Shown in pieces: positions 1 to 10,675 of a DNA stretch of 64,000 nt. The notes under the pieces are model-generated. The model was not told the origin of the DNA. It did not search any database and was given only the letters and a program-made list of their open reading frames with translations. Within the stretch, counting starts at the first letter, position 1. Each line of letters starts with the position of its first letter. Location: assembly GCA_022478985.1 (NCBI GenBank), contig JAKSZP010006621.1, positions 124,001 through 188,000 on the forward strand, read 5' to 3'. The DNA is from Massospora cicadina. Lineage: Eukaryota; Entomophthoromycota; Entomophthoromycetes; Entomophthorales; Entomophthoraceae. The position numbers were made by a program, and so were the translations under genes.

Positions 1-83
1 GCTTACTCTTCCTCTGATGAATCTCTGAGGTTCCTCACTCCATCCCTCAGTCTGAGTGTTTAGTTACATGAGTCACCGTTTAA

Positions 84-404
84 GTTCATAAAATACCTGT
101 CCACATAATTGTTGACAGTGGATCCTCTATAAATGTCATTTCATCTAAAATTAATGAAGACATCAAAATACTCCCAACTTGCCACACTGCATGGAATATG
201 ACATTCTTGAGCTTTAATGCCTTTGGTCCATTGGGCCTATTCCTTACTACCCATTTGCTTTGTAAAGCTTTCAGTAAATATCCCAGCCATTGCATTATAA
301 TACAAATCACCAAATTCTCCTTGATACTCAGTTCCTCATGGACTATTTCGCCTTCATGCACTATAATGAAGAATTTTTCACTGTTGGGACACCAGATCCA
401 TTAA
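84..404 (+). pseudogene. Retropepsin-like protease remnant of G1
   Basis: An aspartic protease that would mature Gag-Pol. The frame opens after the TAA at 81 and contains VDSGSSINVISSKI, the retropepsin active-site motif (D-S-G-S) followed by the N-V-I-S-S stretch also seen in element C. The open frame runs to the TAA at 402-404. The catalytic Asp at 114-116 is intact. The sequence just before it (VHKIPVH) matches the same place in element C (VHKIPVY), which fixes the frame. It is cut off from the downstream pol by stops. Confidence 0.75.
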
Positions 405-986
405 TTTTTGAAATCTCCCAGGACACCAAGGCATAGTTCAAAGATCAGGCTTGCGAGTTGATGAGCAAAAGCCAGATTGAGTGGCTCATACATGTAAGGG
501 GTTTCAAGATTGGATATTCTAACTGTAGTAGTTGATTAAGAGATCAAGCCCCATTATCTTCATAAGATGATTAATATGCCGTTAAAGTCTCAGGTCATTG
601 TCAATACCCATGTTCACATCAAAAATCCTTTGGGACAATTGCTGGAAATTTGAGGCATGGATAACCCATTTGCATGGAGGTCCCGACCTTCCTGGGGATT
701 TTATATATACTTATTCTGGATCTATATAAGTACTACTGGCCAACCTCACTGACAAACCTAGGATAGTGGGTCCTAATACTCCAGACACTTTTTTTTCTCC
801 TCCTTCCGGTATAGGCCATCAATGACATCCATAGCTTTGGAAGTCTAAGGGATTTTGGGCTAAGAACACCCATCAGTAGCTCTAGTCGACACTTCTATTG
901 GGCATGAGCTCAGTGAACAACAGAGCCAAGTTAAGAAATTACTGATAGAATAATTAGACCTATTATCAACATCTACCTATGATCTT

Positions 987-1850
987 ATGAAAATGATGGG
1001 TGTTCCCACCACATTGAGACTGATGATGCTCATCCCATCAGATCCCACCCCTACCAAAAATAAGGTTGGAGAGGCTCAGGTGACTGTTGAGCTCAAACAA
1101 TTACTTGAAGACAAGCTATTGGTGCTTTCACATAGCCCTTGGGACGTCCATCTCCTGTTATTCAAAAAAGATGGCATTATGTGGTGATAGACTAAAAAAG
1201 ATTTAGCCCCATACCAAAAATGAAAATTTAGCCCTTGAACTAGATTAAGGATTTTCTCTGCTTTCTCTTAAGGCCACAATATTTTAATTCTAAGTATATC
1301 GCAAGCAGTTGTTGGCAAGTAGAGCTAGCACCTGAAGATTGGTTTGAATGTGCGCTCATAGCCAACGAGGGGTTATTTGAGCCAACAAGGATACCCCAGG
1401 GCGTTTGCAACATGCCCTCCACCTTCCGCCATTGACGGGATCCTAGGGTATTTTGTAGATACTCTTTGTCCTCGTGTACCTCAATGTTATCACTTTCTTC
1501 TTGCAAACCTTAAATGTCCATGTGATACATATTTGGGAAGTCTTTAAATCTTAGAAAGGCCTCAATAAAGATTAAGCCTTTGAAGTGCTCTTTTTTAATC
1601 AGAAATGAAGTTCTTCAGACATTAGGTCTTGATACATGATATACAACTAATCCCAGATAAAGTCTCTGACATTAAGAAGATGTTGCGCCCTCAAAACCTT
1701 AAAGATATTAAAGTGTTCCTTGGAATGGTGAGTTATTATCATCAGTTCATCCTTGGTTTACCAACTTGTCCAAACCTATGGTCTACCTTAAACAAAAAAT
1801 TTACCTTTTAAGTGGCAGCATAAACAAGGAAAAGCGTTTAGTGCATTGTG
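987..1850 (+). pseudogene. Reverse transcriptase remnant of G1
   Basis: Decayed RT fragments in several frames. 1060-1187 gives the region before the palm (LKQLLEDKLLVLSHSPWDVH, gypsy consensus LxxLL..I.PS.SPW..P). 1290-1430 gives CWQVELAPEDWFECALIA and then a decayed copy of the P-Q-G-L-C-N-A-P segment. The catalytic YxDD segment near 1470 is unreadable. 1660-1760 carries the post-catalytic block (KDIKVFLGMVSYYHQFI), homologous to VRxFLGLxxYYRxFI. Frameshifts and a TGA in place of a codon near 1434 show it is dead. Confidence 0.75.
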
Positions 1851-1879
1851 GACTTCTCTTTATACTAAAAGTTATCTTA

Positions 1880-2290
1880 GTTAATCCACGTTTTGACTGA
1901 CCCTCTTTTCTATTCACTGATGTTAGTGATGTCGTTGTTTGGGTCATCCTAGCTTAGCACTATGAAGATTAGGTCAATCACCCAGTGACCTACTTTATTA
2001 AGACCCTAATCAAGTCTGTACTAAAAATTATAGCGTTACAAGCGTGAGTGCCTGGCTTTTTATTAGCAATCAAGAATTTCTGGTCCTACCTATAAGGCAT
2101 CTACTTCAATGTCACCACTAACCATCCTTTGATTTGATGGCTGCAGAATATGAAGGATCTAGATGCCCGGTTAGAAAGATGTACCATAAAGCTTTACTAT
2201 TATTTTTATTGTACATCAAGCAGGAGCGATTCATCAGAATGCTGATGGTCTCTTAAGGATGCCAGTACTTGCCACTTTGACCCCCGTAGA
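1880..2290 (+). pseudogene. RNase H remnant of G1
   Basis: A decayed RNase H domain. Near 1913-1935 the frame reads FTDVSD, the first catalytic Asp block (T-D-A-S in gypsy). Near 2214-2260 it reads HQAGAIHQNADGLL, the conserved end of the domain (H-x-P-G-x-x-N-x-A-D-x-L-S-R). Stops interrupt the middle. It lies directly downstream of the RT remnant, as expected for Ty3/gypsy pol. Confidence 0.65.
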
Positions 2291-2299
2291 AGTTTGTCT

Positions 2300-3484
2300 A
2301 TATGATATAATTATTTGGCCTGAGAAATGGGAGTTAGAGACTCCTGAGATACAAGCTGAGCTCTGAATATTGACTCAAGCACTCAAATCAAAGAGGAAAT
2401 TCTGTATAAGAAATCTAACATGATATGGCTCCACTATATACACCCTTCTTCCCAAACTGATGTTATAATTGATGGACACTTGACTGTGAGAAAAGGGTCA
2501 GTGAAAAGACCCACAATTGAATAATGAAACAATGTTATTGGGATTAAATGGGTGAGACCAACCAGGAAGTTCTAAAGACTTGTATGACTTGTTGATCCCT
2601 AGCTTAAAGCTAGTCCCCATTATCAAAATTCAATCGTGGCTCTTTCAAACCCTTTAATATCATCAGAATCAATGTAGTGGGCCCTCTGATCACTGTGTTG
2701 CACGGCCATAAATATATCCTATAAGCCGCTGGACCATTTGAACAAATGGGTCGAAGCAATTTCAAATTTGCTGCCACCATGAAAGACATGGTCCTATTCC
2801 TTATTTAACCTATTTTCACTCAGCGTAGATGCCCCGAAAACTTGAGCTTCAGAAAATGCGCTAGCTTTCACCTCACAAGTACTACAATAACCAACCCTAC
2901 TTTTGGAACTAAACAAAGTTCACCTCCATAATAACCCCCTTCAAAAAATGTGGTGGAACGTGTGATAATAGAACACTTATCTCTATTTTTCAGAAGATGG
3001 CCACCTTTGACCTACACGCTGGAACCGCTATCTACTAAGAGCCTTTCTCACTTACCAAAAAATTACCATCAAATACTCAAATATCCCCTTTGAAGTACTA
3101 TATGGGGTACTCTCTATTTACCAAGTAGCTTTCAGCCCCTACTCAATACTACGTTCCTGAGAACTCCAATTTGACCATGATGGACTTAGCCAATGAAATT
3201 GTCCAGCTAAGCCCTAGCCACACAAGGCATTGCGCCACGCAGAAAGGGAGACATCCCAATTTAAGGTCAGCTGACACTCCTTACCCATTTCAATTAAGTG
3301 ACATACTTCTCTTTTATTCCCAATGACCCAGAAGTCAAAAGAATAAGCTCAATGTTCTTTATTCTAAACTCTACTTGGCTATTCATAAGGGGAACTCTGA
3401 GTACTACATTGCTGACATCAATCTGGGAACAGTGACAAACTGAGTACATAGCCTAATTTATGACCCTATACTCCCCTATGACAG
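2300..3484 (+). pseudogene. Integrase remnant of G1
   Basis: Traces of a gypsy integrase. 2330 gives WELETPEIQAEL (linker also found as WELESP in element C). Near 2660-2690 it reads INVVGPL and HGHKYIL (first catalytic Asp block, with D changed to N in INVVGP). Near 2940-2960 NVVERV marks the catalytic Glu block, and 3090 PFEVLYG follows it. The C-terminal tail at 3388-3490 reads IADINLGTVTN, then TGA, then VHSLIYDPILP. That TGA sits where a conserved Arg is expected. Confidence 0.7.
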
Positions 3485-3500
3485 GATTTTGAGAGGGTGT

Positions 3501-4100
3501 TGTCAGAATTCAGATAAAGAATGAGCTAAAATCCCTACTGCCAAATTGAGCCTCAATAAGTCAATTTTTGAGCCCTCATGATCTAAACCTGTACTTGAAG
3601 GCACCAATGAGGATTATAATCAGGAAGCTTCATGTGCTTGTGAATTAGTGGAGATGCCTTCTGGAATTGTTTCTCCAATATTTGAACCTCAAAAGGTGTG
3701 GCCTCTACCAATGCAGTCACAAGGATGATGCAGAACATTGGGCGTTAACCAGGTAGACTTTTCAGAATAAGCAAAAGATCCTAATCATACAGGGCTATGG
3801 AGGTCCCCTAGGCTCCACGTACCCACACACCCTATAATTATCAACACTTTTAGCTCAATAAAGTAAAGAAGTCACCGCATCTATTCATTTTAATATACCT
3901 CTACACTAGTTCTCAGCTTTGAGCCCATATTTGAACTTTTGGCTACACTTAAGAGAAGATTTATGCTATAAGTGGTTTTGGAAATATGATAGAATTAGCT
4001 TATACAAGAAAGGTCCATACTTTTGTATTTTAATAATTAATTTTAGTTTTATTTAATAATGTGGCTGACTTGAGGATGATACCTCATTGATTACTGGGAT
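3501..4100 (+). repeat. 3' LTR of G1 (start clear, end not resolved)
   Basis: The LTR begins TGTCAGAATTCAG right after a purine tract (GATTTTGAGAGGGTGT). Its beginning resembles the LTR start of element C on the other strand (TGTCAGGATTTGAG). No second copy is in the window, so the right end is a guess between about 4.0 and 4.35 kb. Confidence 0.45.
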
Positions 4101-5700
4101 TAATAAAATTTAAAATAAATGGGTAAGAAGGATTAAATTCTGGTTAATCTCCACGCTTAGATTTTGATAGATTAGGAAATCCATGGACCTCCTTGTTATT
4201 TACTATCTAAGTTTGGGGCAATGGTGTGCGACACCAACCAAATCATATATAAATTGTCTCACTCAAAAAAAATCTACTGTGGTTAAACTCAGAAAGCAGT
4301 TGTCATTGGTACATACTCTACCATTGTAGCACCCTCCTAAATCTAAGTTTGAAGGTACCTTACCTACTCAATCAGTCTACATCTAAGCACATATACATCT
4401 AGATTTTATAAAGTAGAACTTATGTGTATTATAATTATAATATATTCTAAACTTGGGTTGTAATATAATAGAAATTTATCAAGGAAATTCAAATTTTAAT
4501 GAAAAATATTCTAGGGATAAAAACTTTCTTAATGAAAACTACAAATTTATGAACTAAACACCCATGTTAAAACTAATATTCAGCTTTAGAGGGTAAGAGA
4601 TACTTTGTATTAAATCAAAATTTTAATATATAGGATAGATTTATAGCATCAATAAATTTTATAGTAACAAAACAGGTATTACAAACCTCTTACCTATTTG
4701 ATAAGCTTACACCTAAATGACACATACAACTTTTTCTCTCTTGTTGCAATCACTAATTGCAACTGATTTAATTCAAGATTAGGTAAGTTTGATAATCTTT
4801 TCGAAGAGATTAATGTGCACCCAATGTTGGGTAGTAGTTGGCCTAGCAAAGTAAAGGGCACAGGATTGGTCTTTGCATCATCCAAAGTTTGTAAACGCCC
4901 CAATGATGCCAGTGGCCTAGATAAAAATAAGAAACTAGCAGTGAGTATTTCCCCAAAGATTTTAGCCTGGCAAGCAAAATGCAACTAGTTTATCAAAATT
5001 CCGCATTCCAAGCCCCTGTGTCAGGGACTGGAATAACTTTAACTTAGTTTATCATAGCAACTCATGAACTTGCCATGCCTGAGCTAAGAGTCCTGTATAA
5101 AAAGGGAAGGATGCGGATAAAAAATATAAAATCTGTGAATAAAGGTCTGTTGGGCCCTAATATAGGTTGTAGAGCTTCGGCTGGACCAACCCCTGTTAGG
5201 GCCAAGATACCAGTGACAGTGGGTAATTGTGAAATCGAGTTAGAGGAAATATTTGAATTTTCAGAGTTATTTAATTAATATGCTTGATAATGAGGATCCT
5301 TGTACTTTACTAAGGATAAAAAGCAGGTAAATCAAGTAAGTATTTAGAAGCATCTTAACTTTATTGACTGCAAGGAATGATTTTAGAAATATTCAGCATA
5401 TATTCACTTTTCAGACTAATTAAAATAGCTTTAGGATTTACTTGATTCTTATCTAGCTTTAGATTCTTTAGGCTATTTCTGTCTTAGATAGCCAAAGCTT
5501 AGACTAGTAGTCAACTGCCTAGTTAGTACTACTAAGACCTGGCCTCAGGTGTTCCAACGTTCAATACAAATTTGATAGGCTTGAATTGACTCATTTGATT
5601 CGTTATTTGTCTGTTATGTAACTTTGCTATCATCTCTGATTGTTTAAGCTGATTACATATATCATATATTATATCAATAAGGACTGATATATCAGGGATA
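4100..5700. other. Unassigned spacer
   Basis: AT-rich sequence between element G1 and the LINE. Short open frames exist on both strands, but I recognise no motif, repeat boundary or RNA gene. It may include the rest of the G1 LTR and the 5' untranslated part of the LINE. Confidence 0.4.
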
Positions 5701-5759
5701 GCTTTCATGTCAGGCTTTGCCCTGACACCCTGTCATCAGTGGAGCATGGGGTTCAAGTT

Positions 5760-6586
5760 TTCCTGGATATAAACTTAATGGCGCTTTGGCAAAAGTTCTG
5801 TTGAGATGTGCACAAACACTTCCTTAACGCAATATAAGTTTCACCGCACTCTATGACCCACAGTTGATTGGATCTCAGGGTTGAGACTAAACAAGCAGCG
5901 AACAAAGCTGCACAGGTGCGTGTGGTGGTAGACCTCCTGGATGGTCAACGGGTGGTCAAGATGAAGCGCACTAAATGAATCAAGTCTAACAAAGTTTTTG
6001 TTATATTTGACTTTCTCCCCACAATGATAAAGCGCACTGTGATGGAGCACCACCTCATGGTTGGGCTTAGAAGCCATGGGGAACTTCACTCCTTCAAAAT
6101 GAAATGCTTTATGCTTACGCCAGACCTGTGCATGAGCAAAGCAATTGCAGTGATCACCTCAACTTAGTCATTGCAGAAATCTTTACCCAATTCTCCCACA
6201 CCGCAGTTGTGAATATTGATGGGAAGGAATCCAGTCCATTCCACATCACGTTGGATAGCGCGCCCACTATCTGCACCTTTTGTTGTGCTTTTGGCCACAA
6301 GGCTCGCACATGCCCTTCCAGAGAGGGCATCACTCAAAACAAAATCCTCCCCAATGCAATGAGCAGCGCAGACTCCCATTATGAACCTGCAATTGACACC
6401 AATGTCGCCTTCCCATGGGGCGCGCTGGGGTGTTACATTCAGGTAAAACCTGTGTCCCCGCAGGAGCGCAAGAAGGCCAAAAAGGCCCATAGAGCAGTGG
6501 CCAAGGCAGCGGCTATGGCCGCGTCCATGATCCCACCTGCCCAGGCCCAAGATGACATTGAGTCATTTACAGCTGAAGCTTCTTAA
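5760..6586 (+). pseudogene. LINE ORF1 (Gag-like, CCHC zinc knuckle)
   Basis: RNA-binding Gag-like protein of the LINE. The intact stretch 6104-6586 (160 codons) has a CCHC knuckle, CTFCCAFGHKARTC, at residues 57-70 (nt 6272-6313), spacing C-x2-C-x4-H-x4-C. The C-terminal third is basic and Ala-rich (KKAKKAHRAVAKAAAMA). Upstream of the first Met (5760-6100) the same kind of sequence continues with stops, so the true start was further 5'. The frame ends at TAA 6584-6586; related sequence may continue to about 6910. Confidence 0.75.
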
Positions 6587-6924
6587 GAATCAGCTCACCA
6601 ATCAGATTGGGACACCCAACCTGCAGACCAGATAGATGAGTTGGATTTATCCAAGCAAAATTAACAAGCATCAATAAAAAATGATTCTCCAAAATCATTC
6701 CCCACTGAGTTTTCATTGACATCCGATGGTGCTCCACAGGAGCACTCCATTTTGAAAGCTCAAAACTAATCAAAAAACACTAAAAAAGACAATAAAACCA
6801 CATCAAAAGCGCTCCCTAAAGACAGTTACCCCATAGCACAATGCACATGTGGTGCCAAAGAGAAACGTGCTGATAAAGAGGCGGCTGAAGGGCAAGAGGT
6901 TCTTCCCCTAGCACCTAAGATGCG

Positions 6925-7900
6925 ATGGGGGGAGCCTTCACGATAGGGACGTTAAACATTGCTGGACTCAAGGCCTCGCCGTCCTGGGCTAGGAATTTGA
7001 GTTTTTTGAAGAATAATTTACCTGAGAACATCCTGGACATTCAGGAATCCCACTGTTTACAAGATGACAAGGAAACATAGGCAAACATGCTCCTCTCATC
7101 CCTTTCCTTTTGGTTGCTGCAATGTGGGGTGCTTATATGCGCAACCCATAGTTTAAAAAATTTGTGTCTAAAAATTTGTACCATGATGGCCATGTGCTGG
7201 CCGTGTCTTTTTCATGGGATGACTAATTGCACGCTGTTGCTTATATATATGCCCTGACTGTGTACGGGCTCACTGGGAATTCATCTCAGCCATAACTTCA
7301 CTCCCATTTCCGCCTGGTCTGTTTTTGGTGGGCGACATGAACTGCTGGGCCAACCTGGCATTGACCGCTGCCTTCTACACCTACCCCCCACAGAGGCACA
7401 TCAAACTTTGGGTTCTAAAAGCTACTTTGGGGCTTTTTGATACTCTCCCCAAACATGCACCGCTGCTCCCCAACGTGTCCTGTCCCCAGGTGCACAAAGG
7501 TCAGCTGAGGTCTAAGTCCCACATTGACCATATGCTTGCCCAGTTGATCTTTTAGTCTCAGATTGCACACTTTATGATGACAAAACCATTTACCCAACAC
7601 AGGTTGGTGTTGATTTCCTTCACTTGTCAAGACCAGCGGCATAGGCGCCAAAGTAATGCAAACTTTGTTCAGCCAAGATCACGTCACCCATGTTTTCTCA
7701 TGGGCGGACACCAAAACTTCAGCACCAGAGTTTGCCAAACCATTCTGTGCGGACCCACTTACTACCTGAACAACCTGTAAAGTGAACACCATCCGTTAGG
7801 AACGCCAACTATCCTCACGTCGCTCCCAGGCCGCCTCAGTGGTCATTATGCGCACACTTGCAGAAGTGGATCACCTGGATCTAGTGTCCCTGCTGCAGGC
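6925..7900 (+). pseudogene. LINE ORF2, endonuclease domain
   Basis: N-terminal endonuclease of ORF2, which nicks the target and primes reverse transcription. From the ATG at 6925 the frame reads TIGTLNIAGLKAS and NILDIQESH, the L1 endonuclease blocks (N-I-x-G and D-I-L-x-I-Q-E-T-H). At 7325-7350 it reads VGDMNCW, and at about 7515-7540 SHIDHML (S-R-I-D-H), both conserved catalytic blocks. These lie in different frames, so at least one frameshift and several stops are present. Confidence 0.75.
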
Positions 7901-8219
7901 CACAGCCTGGCTTATGGTCGTAAGTGGGCAAAAGTTTCTGCTTGTCTAAATGCACTGTTAAAGCAACATAAACATCGTGTTTGTGTTCAGTTAAAGGCAA
8001 AAAATAGTGGTAAGTGACACATGCTTTACTTATTTATTTCATAAAATCTTTACGCCGCAATAGAGCTTGACCTGCACACAGGTGAGGAGGCTGGATCACT
8101 TCATCACAGAAACTCCAACCAAAGTGGCAGTTGAAGTTAAAAACTATTACTCCAAATTGTATCAATCTGACCCAGTTGTACTGGCCGAAATTGATGAGTT
8201 TTTTGATGGCGCACATTTA

Positions 8220-9190
8220 TGAACCATTTTCCATTACCCAGAGTTGATGAATTTAATTAGTCGGGATAAACTCTGGTATGCCATCCACAGTGCACCACAC
8301 AGGAAATGCCAGGTCCATATGGGATTCCTTATGAGTTCTATAAGGAATATTCTAATTATTTCTCCTCTTTGTTGCTAGCCTCAAAGAACCAGTGCCTGTT
8401 AGAAACAAGCCTCCTTCCTGGGGGCCAGGAGGTGTACACAATAATAACGCTGTATAAAAAAGGGGATAAGCTGGACTTGGTTAACTGACGCCCATATCAC
8501 CTACTGGTACAGATACTAAATTATTTACTAAAATTATGGAAAACTTCTTGAGGAAGTTGACTCTGATATATTCTCCTCTGAGAAAATTAGTTTTTATTCC
8601 CAAGCGATCTATATGGGACAACATGCACACTATAGATAATTTCTGCCCATCCATAGCTACTGGGGAACTTGTTTTCTTAGATCAGCAGAAGGCCTATGAT
8701 AGGGTCAACTGGGATTACCTCAAAGCCTGCCTCCACGAGTTCCACCTCCACTATTGGCTCTTTAATTGGGTAATGTTGCTTATAGAATCTTCCTCAATGG
8801 CTGTACGTGGCCATGGCTTACTCACTTATGTGGTTCACACTCAAAGGGGCCTCCTCAAAGAGGACCCTTTAAGTCCACTTTTCTACAACTTCAGCCTCGA
8901 CCCACTTTTACACAATATGAATGCCCGCCTTACTGGTGTCCATGTGCAAGGCCAAGCACCAGTTAAAAAGCTGGCATTTGTTGATATTTTGTGGTTTTAG
9001 ACTAACAGCCAAGATGCACGCGCACTAGAGGCTACTATCCAGGATTTTTACAGGGTCAGTAACGCCGCACTTAAAGCCTCCAAAACCGAGATAATTCTCC
9101 TCAGCCAGTACCAAGTCCGCTGATCACCAGCACCCCGCTACCTACCTGCTTCAGCAGTTAGCTCACAGGTTTACTTGCCCTTACCACTCA
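8220..9190 (+). pseudogene. LINE ORF2, reverse transcriptase domain
   Basis: Palm and fingers of an L1-type RT. 8306-8345 gives MPGPYGIPYEFYKEY (the PGPDG-P-EFY block). 8680-8720 gives FLDQQKAYDRVNWDYL, the F-D-x-x-K-A-Y-D-x-V block with the catalytic Asp present. 8840-8900 gives QRGLLKEDPLSPLFYNFSLD (QRGxRQGDPLSPLLF). The FADD box has become FVDI near 8980, so the catalytic pair is lost. A stop follows at 8998-9000 and the domain continues brokenly to about 9190. Confidence 0.85.
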
Positions 9191-10310
9191 ATATCGCCCA
9201 ACATGTGCTCCCTTTCGTGCCAAGGCCCACTGCTGGTCCAGTACACCATTTGGGAGTGTGGCTTGAAGCGGGAGATATGCCTTATTGGTAATGGAGCACC
9301 ACATCCTTGACAATGTCACAAAGCGCATCACTTCCCTAAGAGCCCACCAGACTACCCTCCCAGGCCGGGTTGTGCCTGACAACTCAATGCTCCTGTCCAA
9401 AGTCTGGTTTGTGGCTCATGCTATCGCCTTTCCCCCTCTTTCTTCAACTCTTTATACGCCCTCCTAAAAGGTTGGTTTTAGCTAGGCCACCCACCGCCAG
9501 TACACCTGGTTGTCAAGTTTGGTCCTCGCCATAGTGGTGGTATGGGACTGCTTAACTTTGAGGCCTATGCCACTAAGATACTTGGCACCTGGATAGCTGC
9601 AGTCACCAACCCCACAATCTCAAACCAGAACTTGTCATGAGCAGCCCACCCCATCTTTTCCTGTGCCCTGGGCCTCTGCAATCCTACCCACCCCCATTCT
9701 CTGTTAAACTATCTTGCCTCTCATCCATATTCCATGTGACCGCATGGGATGTCGCCCCACTTCAAATGAATTTTCCTCTCCATGCAGAGTACTGAGTGGA
9801 CAATCCGCATAATTGGACACACCGCCCAAGGGGTCTCCCTACTCCCTGTTTTAAACAAGAAGTCCATAGGAAAGTCATTTTGAACAACCTGTTACCCCAA
9901 CGACCCCACCTCATTGCCCGTGTATACTACCTTGACAAGTTCAACATCCTGTTCTCTTTGGAGACCCATAAGGACATTTGGCGGTACACACACCATCCTC
10001 TTTTACAACCCCAAATTTGCGCCCATGTGTGAAGATGCCTGAGAAAAGTGTACCGTTTGGATGAGCGGTCCAATGCCTCTCAAACTTCATGCATTGTTTG
10101 CAGTCAATATGGATCTATAGTCCATCACTTGGAAGATTGCCCCCAATCACAGGCAATTTGGCGAGATGTTATGCACCTCTTTTGCCAAGAGAGTGAGCAG
10201 GCTTTCAGCCTGTCTAAAAACATCCTCACTTCTTTGAATGACCTCCCCTATCCACCCATTGCTCTGCACCTTAATTGTTGCAATAGCGCTAAAGAAGATA
10301 CATAACATCA
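9190..10310 (+). pseudogene. LINE ORF2 C-terminal region with zinc motif
   Basis: Post-RT part of ORF2. 9796-10032 and 10048-10305 are open stretches broken from each other. The second contains CIVCSQYGSIVHHLEDCPQS, a C-x2-C...H...C motif typical of the zinc-binding module at the end of L1-type ORF2 proteins in plants and some fungi. After 10,310 the sequence is 3' untranslated region up to the A-rich end near 10,675. Confidence 0.7.
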
Positions 10311-10675
10311 TCCTTGATGAAAACTCTAACACTACCCCAACCCTACCTATAGCTGTGCGTTGATTCCATTCCCACCTCATGGATCACTTTCAAGCTTGGA
10401 TGTTTGGCCACCTGCCATCCTGCAAACGCTGGTTGGTGTCATCCTGGTTCCCCATTTGGTTCTTCTCGTCAGATCCTTTCCTTCATTTGTGTTCAGTTTT
10501 GGCCTAGGCCTCTCCTGTCTCTCCCCTCTTCCTTCCACTGGTAGTCTCGCTGGCAACAGGAGGTAGCCTTGGCTCCTTTGGGGTTCCCCTCATTATTTCT
10601 TCATGCTTTTAGTTATAATATATTTTAGTATCTGTACCATGGTTGGCCTTCCCTAAATAAAATCTAAAAATATAA

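Larger units (their letters stand above)
1..3500 (+). mobile_element. Gypsy element G1 (partial, decayed internal region)
   Basis: A Ty3/gypsy LTR retrotransposon that enters the window inside its protease. In order it shows protease, RT, RNase H, integrase and an integrase tail running into a PPT at about 3485-3500 and an LTR start at 3501. Gag and the 5' LTR lie outside the window. Domain order (RT before integrase) separates it from copia elements. The end of pol reads almost like that of element C, including EYYIADINLGTV against SKYSIADIKQGTV, so the two belong to one lineage. Many stops and frameshifts; not functional. Confidence 0.85.
5700..10675 (+). mobile_element. L1-type non-LTR retrotransposon (LINE), near full length, dead
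   Basis: A LINE with a zinc-knuckle ORF1, an apurinic-type endonuclease, a reverse transcriptase and a C-terminal C-x2-C...H...C motif, in that order on one strand. The 3' end is near 10,675, after an A-rich run (CTAAATAAAATCTAAAAATA). The 5' end is only approximate, placed where ORF1-like sequence starts. I could not find a clean TSD. Multiple stops and frameshifts disable both ORFs. This is the only LINE seen here and is a candidate source of the machinery that moved the SINEs and short tails. Confidence 0.85.
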